Assembly: GCA_043721775.1 (NCBI GenBank) | Contig: JAYSQA010000128.1 | Span: 1 to 6,077, forward strand | Source: Stagnihabitans sp043721775 | GTDB lineage: Bacteria; Pseudomonadota; Alphaproteobacteria; Rhodobacterales; Rhodobacteraceae | Length of the DNA stretch: 6,077 nucleotides | Direction of reading: 5' to 3' | The notes under the pieces: model-generated | Told to the model about the DNA's origin: nothing | What the model saw: only the letters and a program-made list of their open reading frames with translations | Database searches by the model: none | In this document: piece by piece, positions 1-5,334 of the stretch | Layout: every line of letters starts with the position of its first letter | Numbering within the stretch: position 1 is the first letter of the stretch | Translations under genes and position numbers: made by a program

Positions 1-567
1 AAGGCGGTCTCGACCACGATGGCCCAAGCAGGGACCAGCCTCAAAGCCGCCTGGCGCGGGCAGATCACCGGTGCAGGTTTGGGCCAGCGCCTCGCCAACA
101 CCATCCGGTCGCAAACCTATCCCAAGGGTCGCAACAGTCTGGCGGCCGCAGCCCTCGTCTGGTCCAACGCACCGGTGATCATCGGCGCGCATGACACCGG
201 CCCCCTGATCCGCTCGGGCAATGGCTTCTGGCTGGCTATCCCGCTGCCCGCCGCAGGAAAAGCCATGGGCGGCAAGCGCATCACCCCAGCCATGTGGGAG
301 CAAAAGACCGGCCTGCGCCTGCGCTTTGTCTACCGCAGCCGGGGCCCGAGCCTGCTCGTCGCCGATGCAGTGCGGCTGAACACGCGCGGTCAGGCGGCGG
401 TCTCGAAGTCGAAAACCGGGCGCGGCCAGGTGACAGCACCGATCTTCCTGCTGGTGCGACAGATTAAACTGCCGAAACGGCTCGATCTCGCAAGGGATGC
501 CGAACGGGCGCTGGCGGCAATCCCTGGCAGCGTTGTGCGCAACTGGGTGGAGGGCAAATACAAATAG
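1..567 (+). CDS. DUF6441-type phage head/tail-region protein, 5' end outside window
   Basis: The reading frame is open from base 1, with six codons (K-A-V-S-T-T) before the first ATG at 19. That ATG has no clear ribosome binding site, so the true start probably lies upstream and the gene is partial here. The visible 188 residues match my memory of the DUF6441 family found in alphaproteobacterial prophages: a GAGLGQRLANT segment, an AAALVWSNAPVI segment, the NGFWLAIPLPAAGK segment, and a C-terminal part with TAPIFLLV, KLPKRLDLARDAERAL and a final NWVEGKYK. The family's biochemical role is not established. Its place just before the tail genes suggests a head-completion, connector or minor tail role, which is inference. 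It is basic and rich in Ala, Arg and Gly. In a normal phage order the tail terminator gene would follow closely; here about 2 kb of unrelated cargo separates them. Confidence 0.75.
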   Translation, partial: KAVSTTMAQAGTSLKAAWRGQITGAGLGQRLANTIRSQTYPKGRNSLAAAALVWSNAPVIIGAHDTGPLIRSGNGFWLAIPLPAAGKAMGGKRITPAMWEQKTGLRLRFVYRSRGPSLLVADAVRLNTRGQAAVSKSKTGRGQVTAPIFLLVRQIKLPKRLDLARDAERALAAIPGSVVRNWVEGKYK

Positions 568-574
568 GTTCTGC

Positions 575-611
575 TTGAACAACTTACACGGGATCAATAG
601 CCTGTGTTCAA
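575..611. repeat. 7-bp inverted repeat at left border of cargo block
   Basis: TTGAACA (575-581) and TGTTCAA (605-611) are perfect inverted copies 23 bases apart. With one bulged A the pairing extends by GC at 573-574 and 613-614. The repeat lies between the DUF6441 stop and the GGAG ribosome binding site (615-618) of the next gene. It could be a regulator site, a weak hairpin or an insertion scar. TTGAAC (575-580) could also serve as a -35 box, but the best -10 at 17-bp spacing (TAGCCT, 598-603) is poor, so I do not call a promoter. Confidence 0.35.
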
Positions 612-626
612 AGCGGAGATTTTGAT

Positions 627-1916
627 ATGCGCATCCTGCCGAAAAGCTTACCCATTGCCTTTGCCATTTGTCTTGCGACTGGGGGCCTCGCACAGACAAG
701 TACTCCTTTGCAGTCTGAACTAGCGTCGATTGAACAGCAGATCGTCGACGTGCGGGCGAAAATAGCGCTCTACGATGGCGGGCTGATCAAGGGCTTGGCC
801 GAGGCGCGCCTCGAAGCTTTGCTTCTGTCGAAAACGCTAATCGAGAACCGTATCAATGCCGAAAACGGTGGAGCGACGGTTGAAGTCACCGTGTCAGCGA
901 CACAACCAGATGAGGCCCGAGCTCAACAGTTGCTGGGGGAAATGGCTTCAGCGCAACAACGTATAGACGAGGCGGAAAAGGAAGCCGCGCAAGGCGGTGG
1001 ACTCGTTCAAGCCCTTGCCTTGAGTCGTGCAGAAACCGAGAAGCTCACCCTCGCGCAGCTACAAATGGGCTATCTCCAGGCGAAATACGGAATTGCGTTC
1101 CCGGTCGTTGCCGCGCCCGCAGCTGCAACTGAGCCTGTGGTATCAGACAAGCCAGCAGCCGCCACGGCCGAAAAAGGGACGCCTGCGGTCAGTGGCGTTC
1201 CTTGGGCTGATCCGAAGTTTCCAGATATCGACTATTCCATTGCGGCCTTCGAACAGGCCCGCAAAGAAGGTGATCGGATCTCGGGTTGGTGGGCGATCAA
1301 GACGGAGCACGCGGCGGTCGACGACAGCCTTCAGATAACGTCAGTGAATTACTCTGCTTACAACCCCGCAGACTATATGGGGCTGACTGCGCTCATCGCG
1401 CGCTGCGTCGAGGGAGAGACCGCTCTAATCTTCTTGCAGGACGATTTCTTGATGTCGGATTTCCGGCGCAACACATTCGACATAACCCTGAGGTTGGATG
1501 ATACAGCCGCGCAACAAACACGATGGAATGGTTTGACCAGCAACAAGGGTGCAGGGCTGTTTGGTAGGGATGCAGAAGACTTCATCCGCACCATCTACGA
1601 TTCAAAACACCTTTTCATTCGCCTTGCGGAAAACAACGGGCAGAATCACGACGCCACATTCGACCTTTCCGGAAGCCAGGACGCGTTTGAAGAAGTGGCA
1701 GGGGCATGCGGCTGGACGACGCTTTCCCTGACCAAGGACGACTACCGTGCGATCCAGACGCTTCTGAACGCAGGGGGATTTGACACTGGAACCCCAGACG
1801 GCCAATGGGGCGCGGGGTCAAAGGATGCGATGAAGGCCTTCCAGACCTCTGTGGGCATTCCAGCGACCGGTGCGCCAGACAGAGCGACACTCCAAAAACT
1901 CGGGTTTAGTGGCTAA
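627..1916 (+). CDS. Exported coiled-coil / TagO(VasI)-like / peptidoglycan-binding protein (cargo)
   Basis: The 429-residue protein starts at ATG 627 with GGAG eight bases upstream. Residues 1-22 look like a Sec signal peptide: Arg/Lys early, a hydrophobic run, and cleavage likely after Leu21-Ala22. Residues 31-156 are predicted helical or coiled coil and contain two copies of a related unit (GGL at 51-53 and 124-126). Residues 160-190 form an Ala/Pro-rich linker. Residues about 215-363 resemble the type VI secretion accessory domain TagO/VasI: a Trp-rich entry, DDSLQ, ALIARC (Cys260), FDITLRLDD, QQTRW, an ATFDLSG strand and ACGW (Cys361). Cys260 and Cys361 could form a disulfide. Residues 371-426 match a PG_binding_1 domain (IQTLLNAGGF, DGQWG, AMKAFQ). 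The protein is probably periplasmic and cell-wall associated. No type VI genes are nearby, so the TagO link is structural similarity only. GC content is visibly lower than in the neighbouring tail genes, and it sits inside the late operon, so I infer acquired cargo. Its function is unknown. Confidence 0.75.
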   Translation: MRILPKSLPIAFAICLATGGLAQTSTPLQSELASIEQQIVDVRAKIALYDGGLIKGLAEARLEALLLSKTLIENRINAENGGATVEVTVSATQPDEARAQQLLGEMASAQQRIDEAEKEAAQGGGLVQALALSRAETEKLTLAQLQMGYLQAKYGIAFPVVAAPAAATEPVVSDKPAAATAEKGTPAVSGVPWADPKFPDIDYSIAAFEQARKEGDRISGWWAIKTEHAAVDDSLQITSVNYSAYNPADYMGLTALIARCVEGETALIFLQDDFLMSDFRRNTFDITLRLDDTAAQQTRWNGLTSNKGAGLFGRDAEDFIRTIYDSKHLFIRLAENNGQNHDATFDLSGSQDAFEEVAGACGWTTLSLTKDDYRAIQTLLNAGGFDTGTPDGQWGAGSKDAMKAFQTSVGIPATGAPDRATLQKLGFSG

Positions 1917-1929
1917 CGCCCAAATGCAT

Positions 1930-1945
1930 AACTCGGCGGCGAGTT
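1930..1945. terminator. Possible weak bidirectional terminator between convergent genes
   Basis: AACTCG-GCGG-CGAGTT is a perfect 6-bp stem with a 4-base loop. It lies in the 48-base gap between the stop of the exported protein (1916) and the stop of the convergent toxin gene (1965), where a shared terminator would be expected. Neither side has a proper T-tract: CTTAAGG follows on the + strand and ATGCATTTGG on the minus strand. Termination is therefore uncertain. An mRNA 3'-end stabilising hairpin is an alternative. Confidence 0.35.
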
Positions 1946-1964
1946 CTTAAGGCGGTTTATCCTT

Positions 1965-2255
1965 TCAATATCCGGCTTCGCGTTGATGCCGAACCGCCAG
2001 GACAACCGCCGTTTCGCCGTCAAACCGGTAGAGGGACACATATCCGCTGTCACCGAAGGTGATGAACCACTCGCGAAACTCCGGATCCATGTCCTCGACG
2101 GGACGCCCGACACCCGGTTGGTCGGCAAGGATATTCATGCCCTCGCGAATAGCTTTGGCGGCGCGACGGGCTGCGTCAGGGTTCTTTTCGACAAGGAAAT
2201 GATAGAGGCGTTCAACATCCCGCAGCGCTGCGGGGGACCAGATCAGCTGTGCCAT
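1965..2255 (-). CDS. ParE/RelE-family toxin of a type II toxin-antitoxin pair
   Basis: This 96-residue protein has the usual length and pattern of the RelE/ParE superfamily. An N-terminal strand (LIWSPAALRDVERLYHFL) leads into a helical hairpin (KNPDAARRAAKAIREGMNIL). The family turn ADQPGVGRPV follows, then beta strands FREWFITFGDSGYVSLYRF and a C-terminal AVVLAVRHQREAGY containing the expected His-Gln. The ATG at 2255 overlaps the end of the antitoxin gene by 13 bases, so the two are translationally coupled. Known family members either poison DNA gyrase (ParE) or cleave mRNA on the ribosome (RelE). The sequence alone does not tell which, though the partner being a ribbon-helix-helix protein favours ParE. 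It is transcribed against the surrounding tail genes. It could stabilise the prophage or act as abortive-infection cargo (inference). Confidence 0.85.
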   Translation of the reverse strand: MAQLIWSPAALRDVERLYHFLVEKNPDAARRAAKAIREGMNILADQPGVGRPVEDMDPEFREWFITFGDSGYVSLYRFDGETAVVLAVRHQREAGY

Positions 2256-2527
2256 TCAGGAACAGTCGCGTCTTCGCCCGCTTCCAGCTTGGCCAACCAC
2301 GCGTCGACCTCAGCGTGGGTCACATGCTGGCCGGTCGCCTGGTATTCGGACCATGCCTGCAACCCGGCCTGCCGGAAGGCTTCCCGCTTTTCCTCGCGTT
2401 CAAGGAACTGCGAAACAGCCTCGCGCAACATCCAATGCGTGGAGCGGTCCTTGGCATCGGCGAGCCGCTTCAGGCGGTCGCGGGTGTCCTGATCCAGCTT
2501 GATCGCAACCGGGCGTATGGCGTTCAT
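2243..2527 (-). CDS. CopG/ParD-like ribbon-helix-helix antitoxin
   Basis: The 94-residue protein is read from ATG 2527, which has GGAG about six bases upstream on the minus strand. The frame stays open upstream to 2719, but that extension is low-complexity Arg/Gly/Ala shadow sequence, so I reject the longer start. Residues 1-45 form a ribbon-helix-helix DNA-binding domain: strand RPVAIKLD, helix QDTRDRLKRLADAKD, turn, and helix THWMLREAVSQFLEREE. The rest (KREAFRQAGLQAWSEYQATG to the C-terminus) is the acidic helical tail that usually wraps the toxin. It is first in a two-gene operon with the toxin, overlapping by 13 bases. Proteins of this type normally repress their own promoter, alone and with the toxin. 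The palindrome at 2550-2564 is the obvious candidate site. Confidence 0.85.
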   Translation of the reverse strand: MNAIRPVAIKLDQDTRDRLKRLADAKDRSTHWMLREAVSQFLEREEKREAFRQAGLQAWSEYQATGQHVTHAEVDAWLAKLEAGEDATVPEWHS

Positions 2528-2549
2528 GGCATGCTCCGCACTAGTATTC

Positions 2550-2564
2550 AGAGGTATTACCTCT
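2550..2564 (-). promoter_or_regulatory. Palindromic operator candidate for the toxin-antitoxin operon
   Basis: AGAGGTATTACCTCT (+ strand) is a perfect 15-base palindrome, with 7-bp arms around one central base, 22 bases upstream of the antitoxin ATG at 2527. Ribbon-helix-helix antitoxins bind short palindromes of this kind in their own promoters. The minus-strand reading contains TAATAC, a plausible -10 hexamer inside the palindrome, so repressor binding would block polymerase. I see no good -35 at the right distance. Confidence 0.55.
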
Positions 2565-2613
2565 AGCACGTCTGCACGCGAGTCAGAAATCACAAATCTG
2601 AAGGGGACCAGAA

Positions 2614-3036
2614 TTGACCAGCATCCGCGAAACCATCCTTGCCGCCCTGCACGCGCGCCTGCAGACCCTTGCCGCCCCGGTGCTGCGCGGGGAGGTGCTG
2701 CCCGAGCGCATCCCCGCAACCGGCCTGATCATCCTGCGCGATGGCAAGCCCGGCGAGCCGGAGGTGACGCTGTCGCCGCTCACCTATTTCTACGAGCATC
2801 GGGCGGAACTGGAGGTCGTGATCCAGACAGGGACAGGGCGAGATGCCCTTTTCGATGCGCTGGCAGCAGATATTGGCACAGCGCTGGCCACCGACCGAAC
2901 GCTGGGCGGTCTTTGCGATTGGGTCGAGGCCGAAGCGCCTGAACCGGTCGATCTGCCCATCGAGGGTGCGGCTTCGCTGAAGGCGGCAGTGATCACCGTG
3001 GTGCTGCACTACGCCACGCCCGACCCACTCACCTGA
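2614..3036 (+). CDS. Tail-terminator/tail-completion-like phage protein
   Basis: The 140-residue protein starts at TTG 2614. An in-frame TGA at 2599 leaves no upstream choice, and AGGGGA (2602-2607) sits six bases before the TTG, so the non-ATG start is well supported. The sequence begins TSIRETILAALHARLQTL and continues through VLRGEVLPERIPATGLIILR, a HRAELEVVIQ strand, a helix RDALFDALAADIGTAL and an end VITVVLHYATPDPL. This alpha/beta pattern, small size and place directly before the tail tube fit tail terminator proteins, which cap the tail tube and join it to the head. Homologues in Rhodobacterales prophages are, as I recall, often mislabelled 'acyl-CoA transferase'. A 24-base gap separates it from the tube gene. 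The assignment rests on order and pattern, not on a catalytic motif. Confidence 0.65.
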   Translation: MTSIRETILAALHARLQTLAAPVLRGEVLPERIPATGLIILRDGKPGEPEVTLSPLTYFYEHRAELEVVIQTGTGRDALFDALAADIGTALATDRTLGGLCDWVEAEAPEPVDLPIEGAASLKAAVITVVLHYATPDPLT

Positions 3037-3060
3037 TTTCCCTCACAAAAGGACACTGAC

Positions 3061-3429
3061 ATGGCACGCGCGCAAGGAGCGCGGGCGCAGATGGCGCTTG
3101 CGTTCGAGACTGTTTACGGAACCCCGCCGGGGTCCGGATTTACCCAGATGCCCTTCATCACCAGTTCGCTGGCGGCAGAGCAGCCGCTGCTGGCCTCGGA
3201 ACTCTTGGGCTATGGCCGCGATCCCCGCGCGCCGTTGCTGGATGCAATCACCACTGACGGCGATGTCGAGGTGCCGATTGATGCGGTGGGCTTTGGCTTC
3301 TGGCTCAAGGCGGCCTTCGGGGCACCGACCACCGCAGGCACAGTCGCGGCGACTGGGTCGATCACCTTTTCGGTGCAACCTGCCGCCAACGCGACGGCGC
3401 CAACCTCGCCGCGACCATGGCAGCGTTAG
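3061..3429 (+). CDS. N-terminal piece of tail tube protein
   Basis: This piece has 122 residues. Residues 1-113 look genuine: ARAQGARAQMALAFETVYGT, the PFITSSLAAEQPLLASELLG segment, a DAITTDGDVEVPIDA strand and GFGFWLKAAFGAPTTAGT. These match the N-terminal half of a siphophage tube subunit, which stacks into the rings of the tail shaft. The last residues (about APTSPRPWQR) are out-of-frame readthrough ending at TAG 3427 and are unlike the family. Alone it lacks the C-terminal half of the fold. See the spanning pseudogene entry for the join. Confidence 0.6.
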   Translation: MARAQGARAQMALAFETVYGTPPGSGFTQMPFITSSLAAEQPLLASELLGYGRDPRAPLLDAITTDGDVEVPIDAVGFGFWLKAAFGAPTTAGTVAATGSITFSVQPAANATAPTSPRPWQR

Positions 3430-4262
3430 CCGTGGTGCTGAATGCGAGTGTCGTCGCCGGTGTGGCACTTGCGACCTATACCGGCACGGCGACGGCGCTG
3501 AACATCGCGTTCGATGTCCTCGGCAGCACCGGAAACACCTTCACGCTGGCGGCATCGATTGCGCCCGCCTCCAACGGTACGGTGTCGGCGGCAACCCTGA
3601 CTGGCGGTTTGAATTCGCACACCTTCATGTCGGGCAGTTGGACCTTGCCGAGCATGTCCATCGAAGTCGGCATGCCGGAGGTGCCCCGCTTTGCGATGTA
3701 TTCCGGCTGTGTGCTGGATTCACTGTCCTGGCAGATGGAGCGCTCCGGTCTTCTCGGTGCCAAAGCCAGTCTGGTGGCACAAGGTGAGACTATCGTGGCA
3801 GCCACAGCCGCCGGAACGCTTGCGGCCATTGCCCTGAAGCGATTTGGCCATTTCAATGGGACGATCAAGCGCGATGGGGTGGCCTTGGGCAGTATCGTTT
3901 CGGCCGATATCACATATGCCAACAATCTCGACCGGATCGAGACCATCCGCTCCGATGCCAGGATCGACGGCGCCGACCCGACCATTGCCGCCCTGACCGG
4001 CAAGATCGACGTGCGCTTTGCCGACACCACGCTCTTGACCCAAGCCATCAACGGCACGGCGGCGGCGCTGGAGTTCAGCTATGCGCTGGGCAGCGGCGAG
4101 AGCCTGACGTTGACCGCCCATGCGGTCTATCTGCCGCGCCCACGCATCGAGATCAAAGGCCCGAAAGGCGTGCAGGCGTCATTCGATAGGCAAGCGGCCC
4201 TCGCCACCAGCCCGGCGCGGATGTGCACGGTGATGCTGGTCAACACTCTTGCGGCCTATTGA
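3417..4262 (+). CDS. C-terminal piece of tail tube protein
   Basis: The frame gives 281 residues from ATG 3417. That ATG is internal to the ancestral protein (…NLAAT-M-AALA) and has no Shine-Dalgarno, but it overlaps the upstream stop (3427-3429), so reinitiation by coupling is conceivable. Residues about 1-65 (AALAVVLNAS, TGTATALNIAFD, GNTFTLAASI, ATLTGG) look like a repeated beta-sandwich insertion. After that comes the conserved tube core: SHTFMSGSWTLPSMSIEVGM, PEVPRFAMYSGCVLDSLSWQ, ALKRFGHFNGTIKRDG, NNLDRIETIRSDARIDGADP and YLPRPRIEIKGPKGVQA. The core shows no internal stops, so disruption is confined to the join and may be recent. Confidence 0.6.
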   Translation: MAALAVVLNASVVAGVALATYTGTATALNIAFDVLGSTGNTFTLAASIAPASNGTVSAATLTGGLNSHTFMSGSWTLPSMSIEVGMPEVPRFAMYSGCVLDSLSWQMERSGLLGAKASLVAQGETIVAATAAGTLAAIALKRFGHFNGTIKRDGVALGSIVSADITYANNLDRIETIRSDARIDGADPTIAALTGKIDVRFADTTLLTQAINGTAAALEFSYALGSGESLTLTAHAVYLPRPRIEIKGPKGVQASFDRQAALATSPARMCTVMLVNTLAAY

Positions 4263-4350
4263 AATGAGTATGAAGGACGATCCGAGCAGTGGAGGCGGCC
4301 GCGGAATGGCGGTATTGCTCTCAGCGATTCTCTGATGAAAGGTTCCGCAA

Positions 4351-5250
4351 ATGACATCCGCCGAAATCATGGCTGCGCTGGAGGCCAGTGGCCCCCTGCC
4401 GCGCGAGGCGCTGGAAGCAGCAGGGCAATCGCGCGACGAGATGGTACCGGTCTTTCTGGACTACATAGGGAAACTGCAATCCGCAGGCATGGACGATCTC
4501 GAGGGCATGGACGCCTTTGTCTTCATGTTCTTCCTGCTGGCGGAATGGCGGGAAACGCAGGCCTATCGCCCACTGGCCACCCTGCTTCGGCGCGATCCGG
4601 AGTTTCTGGATGCGCTTCTGGGGGATTCGATCACCGAAGCCTCTGCCCGCGTCATGGCAGGGGTGTTTGACGGCGATCTGCAGCCGCTGTTCGACATCCT
4701 GCTCGACGATGCCGCCGACGGCTTCGTGCGGGGTGAGATGTTTGACACGCTTGCCATCGTCGCCTTGGAAAACCCGGACCTGCGGCCACAAATCACGCAG
4801 TTCTTGACCCGCTTCTTCGACCTGATCGGCACCGTAACGGGCGAAGAGGTCTGGTGGGCTTGGGCCGAATGCATCGCGGCCCTCGGCCTTGCAAACATGG
4901 ACACGGCTGTGCGCGCCGTGTTCGACAGTGGTCTGATCACCCCGGACCATAGCCGGATCGAGGATTTCACCGAGCGTCTCCAATCGACGGTGGATGCCGG
5001 GCGGCCCGAATGGTTCACCAGCCTGTCGAGTAACACGCTGATCACCGACACCATCGCAGAACTCGCGCCCTGGTACTGCTTCACGCCGGAGTACCTGGCC
5101 AAGAAGGCTGCGGGGTCACTGAACGTCCTCTCCTCCCTGATGCCCCGCGGCGGTGATCCATTCAACGGCGTGTTCACCGGAAAAGTCGGGCGAAACGATC
5201 CCTGCCCCTGCGGCAGTGGCAAGAAATTCAAGAAATGCTGCCTCCAATGA
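4351..5250 (+). CDS. DUF1186-like protein with C-terminal SEC-C zinc motif (cargo)
   Basis: The 299-residue protein starts at ATG 4351 with AAAGG (4338-4342) upstream. Residues about 5-245 are mostly helical and acidic (for example FFLLAEWRETQAYRPLATLL, EEVWWAWAECIAALGLANMD) and resemble the DUF1186 helical-repeat family. Residues 279-297 (VGRNDPCPCGSGKKFKKCC) are a textbook SEC-C motif, C-x-C-x8-C-C, with Cys285, Cys287, Cys296 and Cys297 as zinc ligands. SEC-C motifs are best known from the C-terminus of SecA, where they bind zinc and mediate protein contacts; they also occur on many unrelated proteins. The domain pair has no defined reaction. There is no signal peptide, so it is probably cytosolic. 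It is not part of the standard tail set and interrupts the tube-chaperone order, with its own terminator at 5288-5319. I infer moron-type cargo expressed in the lysogen, possibly for host fitness or superinfection exclusion. No convincing promoter is visible in 4263-4350. Confidence 0.75.
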   Translation: MTSAEIMAALEASGPLPREALEAAGQSRDEMVPVFLDYIGKLQSAGMDDLEGMDAFVFMFFLLAEWRETQAYRPLATLLRRDPEFLDALLGDSITEASARVMAGVFDGDLQPLFDILLDDAADGFVRGEMFDTLAIVALENPDLRPQITQFLTRFFDLIGTVTGEEVWWAWAECIAALGLANMDTAVRAVFDSGLITPDHSRIEDFTERLQSTVDAGRPEWFTSLSSNTLITDTIAELAPWYCFTPEYLAKKAAGSLNVLSSLMPRGGDPFNGVFTGKVGRNDPCPCGSGKKFKKCCLQ

Positions 5251-5287
5251 CCTGAATAACCCGCCCCTTCCACCGACCACCCTCCAC

Positions 5288-5319
5288 AGCGACGTGCCCC
5301 AGCACGTCGCTTTTGTTTT
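5288..5319 (+). terminator. Strong Rho-independent terminator after the SEC-C gene
   Basis: A perfect 10-bp stem (AGCGACGTGC paired with GCACGTCGCT, loop CCCA) is followed by a T-rich run, TTTTGTTTT, ending at 5319. It begins 38 bases after the SEC-C gene stop and ends 15 bases before the chaperone ATG. In this position it would end transcription from the cargo gene and also reduce readthrough into the chaperone and tape measure genes, unless late antitermination operates or those genes have another promoter. Confidence 0.9.
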
Positions 5320-5334
5320 GAGAAAGGCACATCG

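Larger units (their letters stand above)
3061..4262 (+). pseudogene. Phage tail tube protein gene, disrupted by a frame change near 3390-3400
   Basis: Two consecutive frames encode the two parts of one tail tube protein. The start at 3061 has AAAAGGA (3047-3053) upstream. The 0 frame gives residues 1-122 and stops at TAG 3427. The -1 frame is open from 3282 to 4262 and carries the rest. The join lies where the 0 frame reads SVQPAANAT (ending about 3396) and the -1 frame reads GANLAATMAALA (from 3396). In relatives I remember, these motifs are separated by about 20 residues containing a WTFV-like strand and a GNQTNIG-like loop. The likely event is therefore an internal deletion of length 3n+1, not a single-base slip. 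No X-XXY-YYZ slippery heptamer occurs in the 3282-3426 overlap, which argues against programmed frameshifting. The tube is essential for virions, so the prophage is probably defective unless the pieces work together or the assembly is wrong. Confidence 0.65.

Noticed and set aside
1911..1960. Integron attC-like recombination site after the exported protein
   Set aside because: A TAACGCC start and a GGCGGTTTA end loosely recall attC outer parts, but proper core sites (GTTRRRY and its complement) and the two inner boxes are missing, and no integrase is in view.
2243..2719. Longer antitoxin starting at 2719 on the minus strand
   Set aside because: The extra 64 residues are Arg/Gly/Ala-rich shadow sequence of the tail terminator gene. 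The ribbon-helix-helix domain begins at the ATG at 2527, which has a ribosome binding site and an operator-like palindrome in front.
3282..3429. Programmed -1 frameshift as the reason for the split tail tube gene
   Set aside because: The shift direction is right, but no X-XXY-YYZ heptamer exists in the overlap (CCTTTTC at 3365-3371 is not one). Family motifs on the two sides also seem to lack the segment that should join them, so a deletion fits better.
3098..3787. Third-frame + strand reading over the tail tube gene
   Set aside because: It is a Cys/Arg-rich shadow with no family pattern, while the other two frames both carry tube motifs.
4263..4350. Dedicated promoter for the SEC-C cargo gene
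   Set aside because: Candidate -35 boxes TTGAAA (4259-4264) and TTGCTC (4315-4320) have no acceptable -10 at 16-18 bp.
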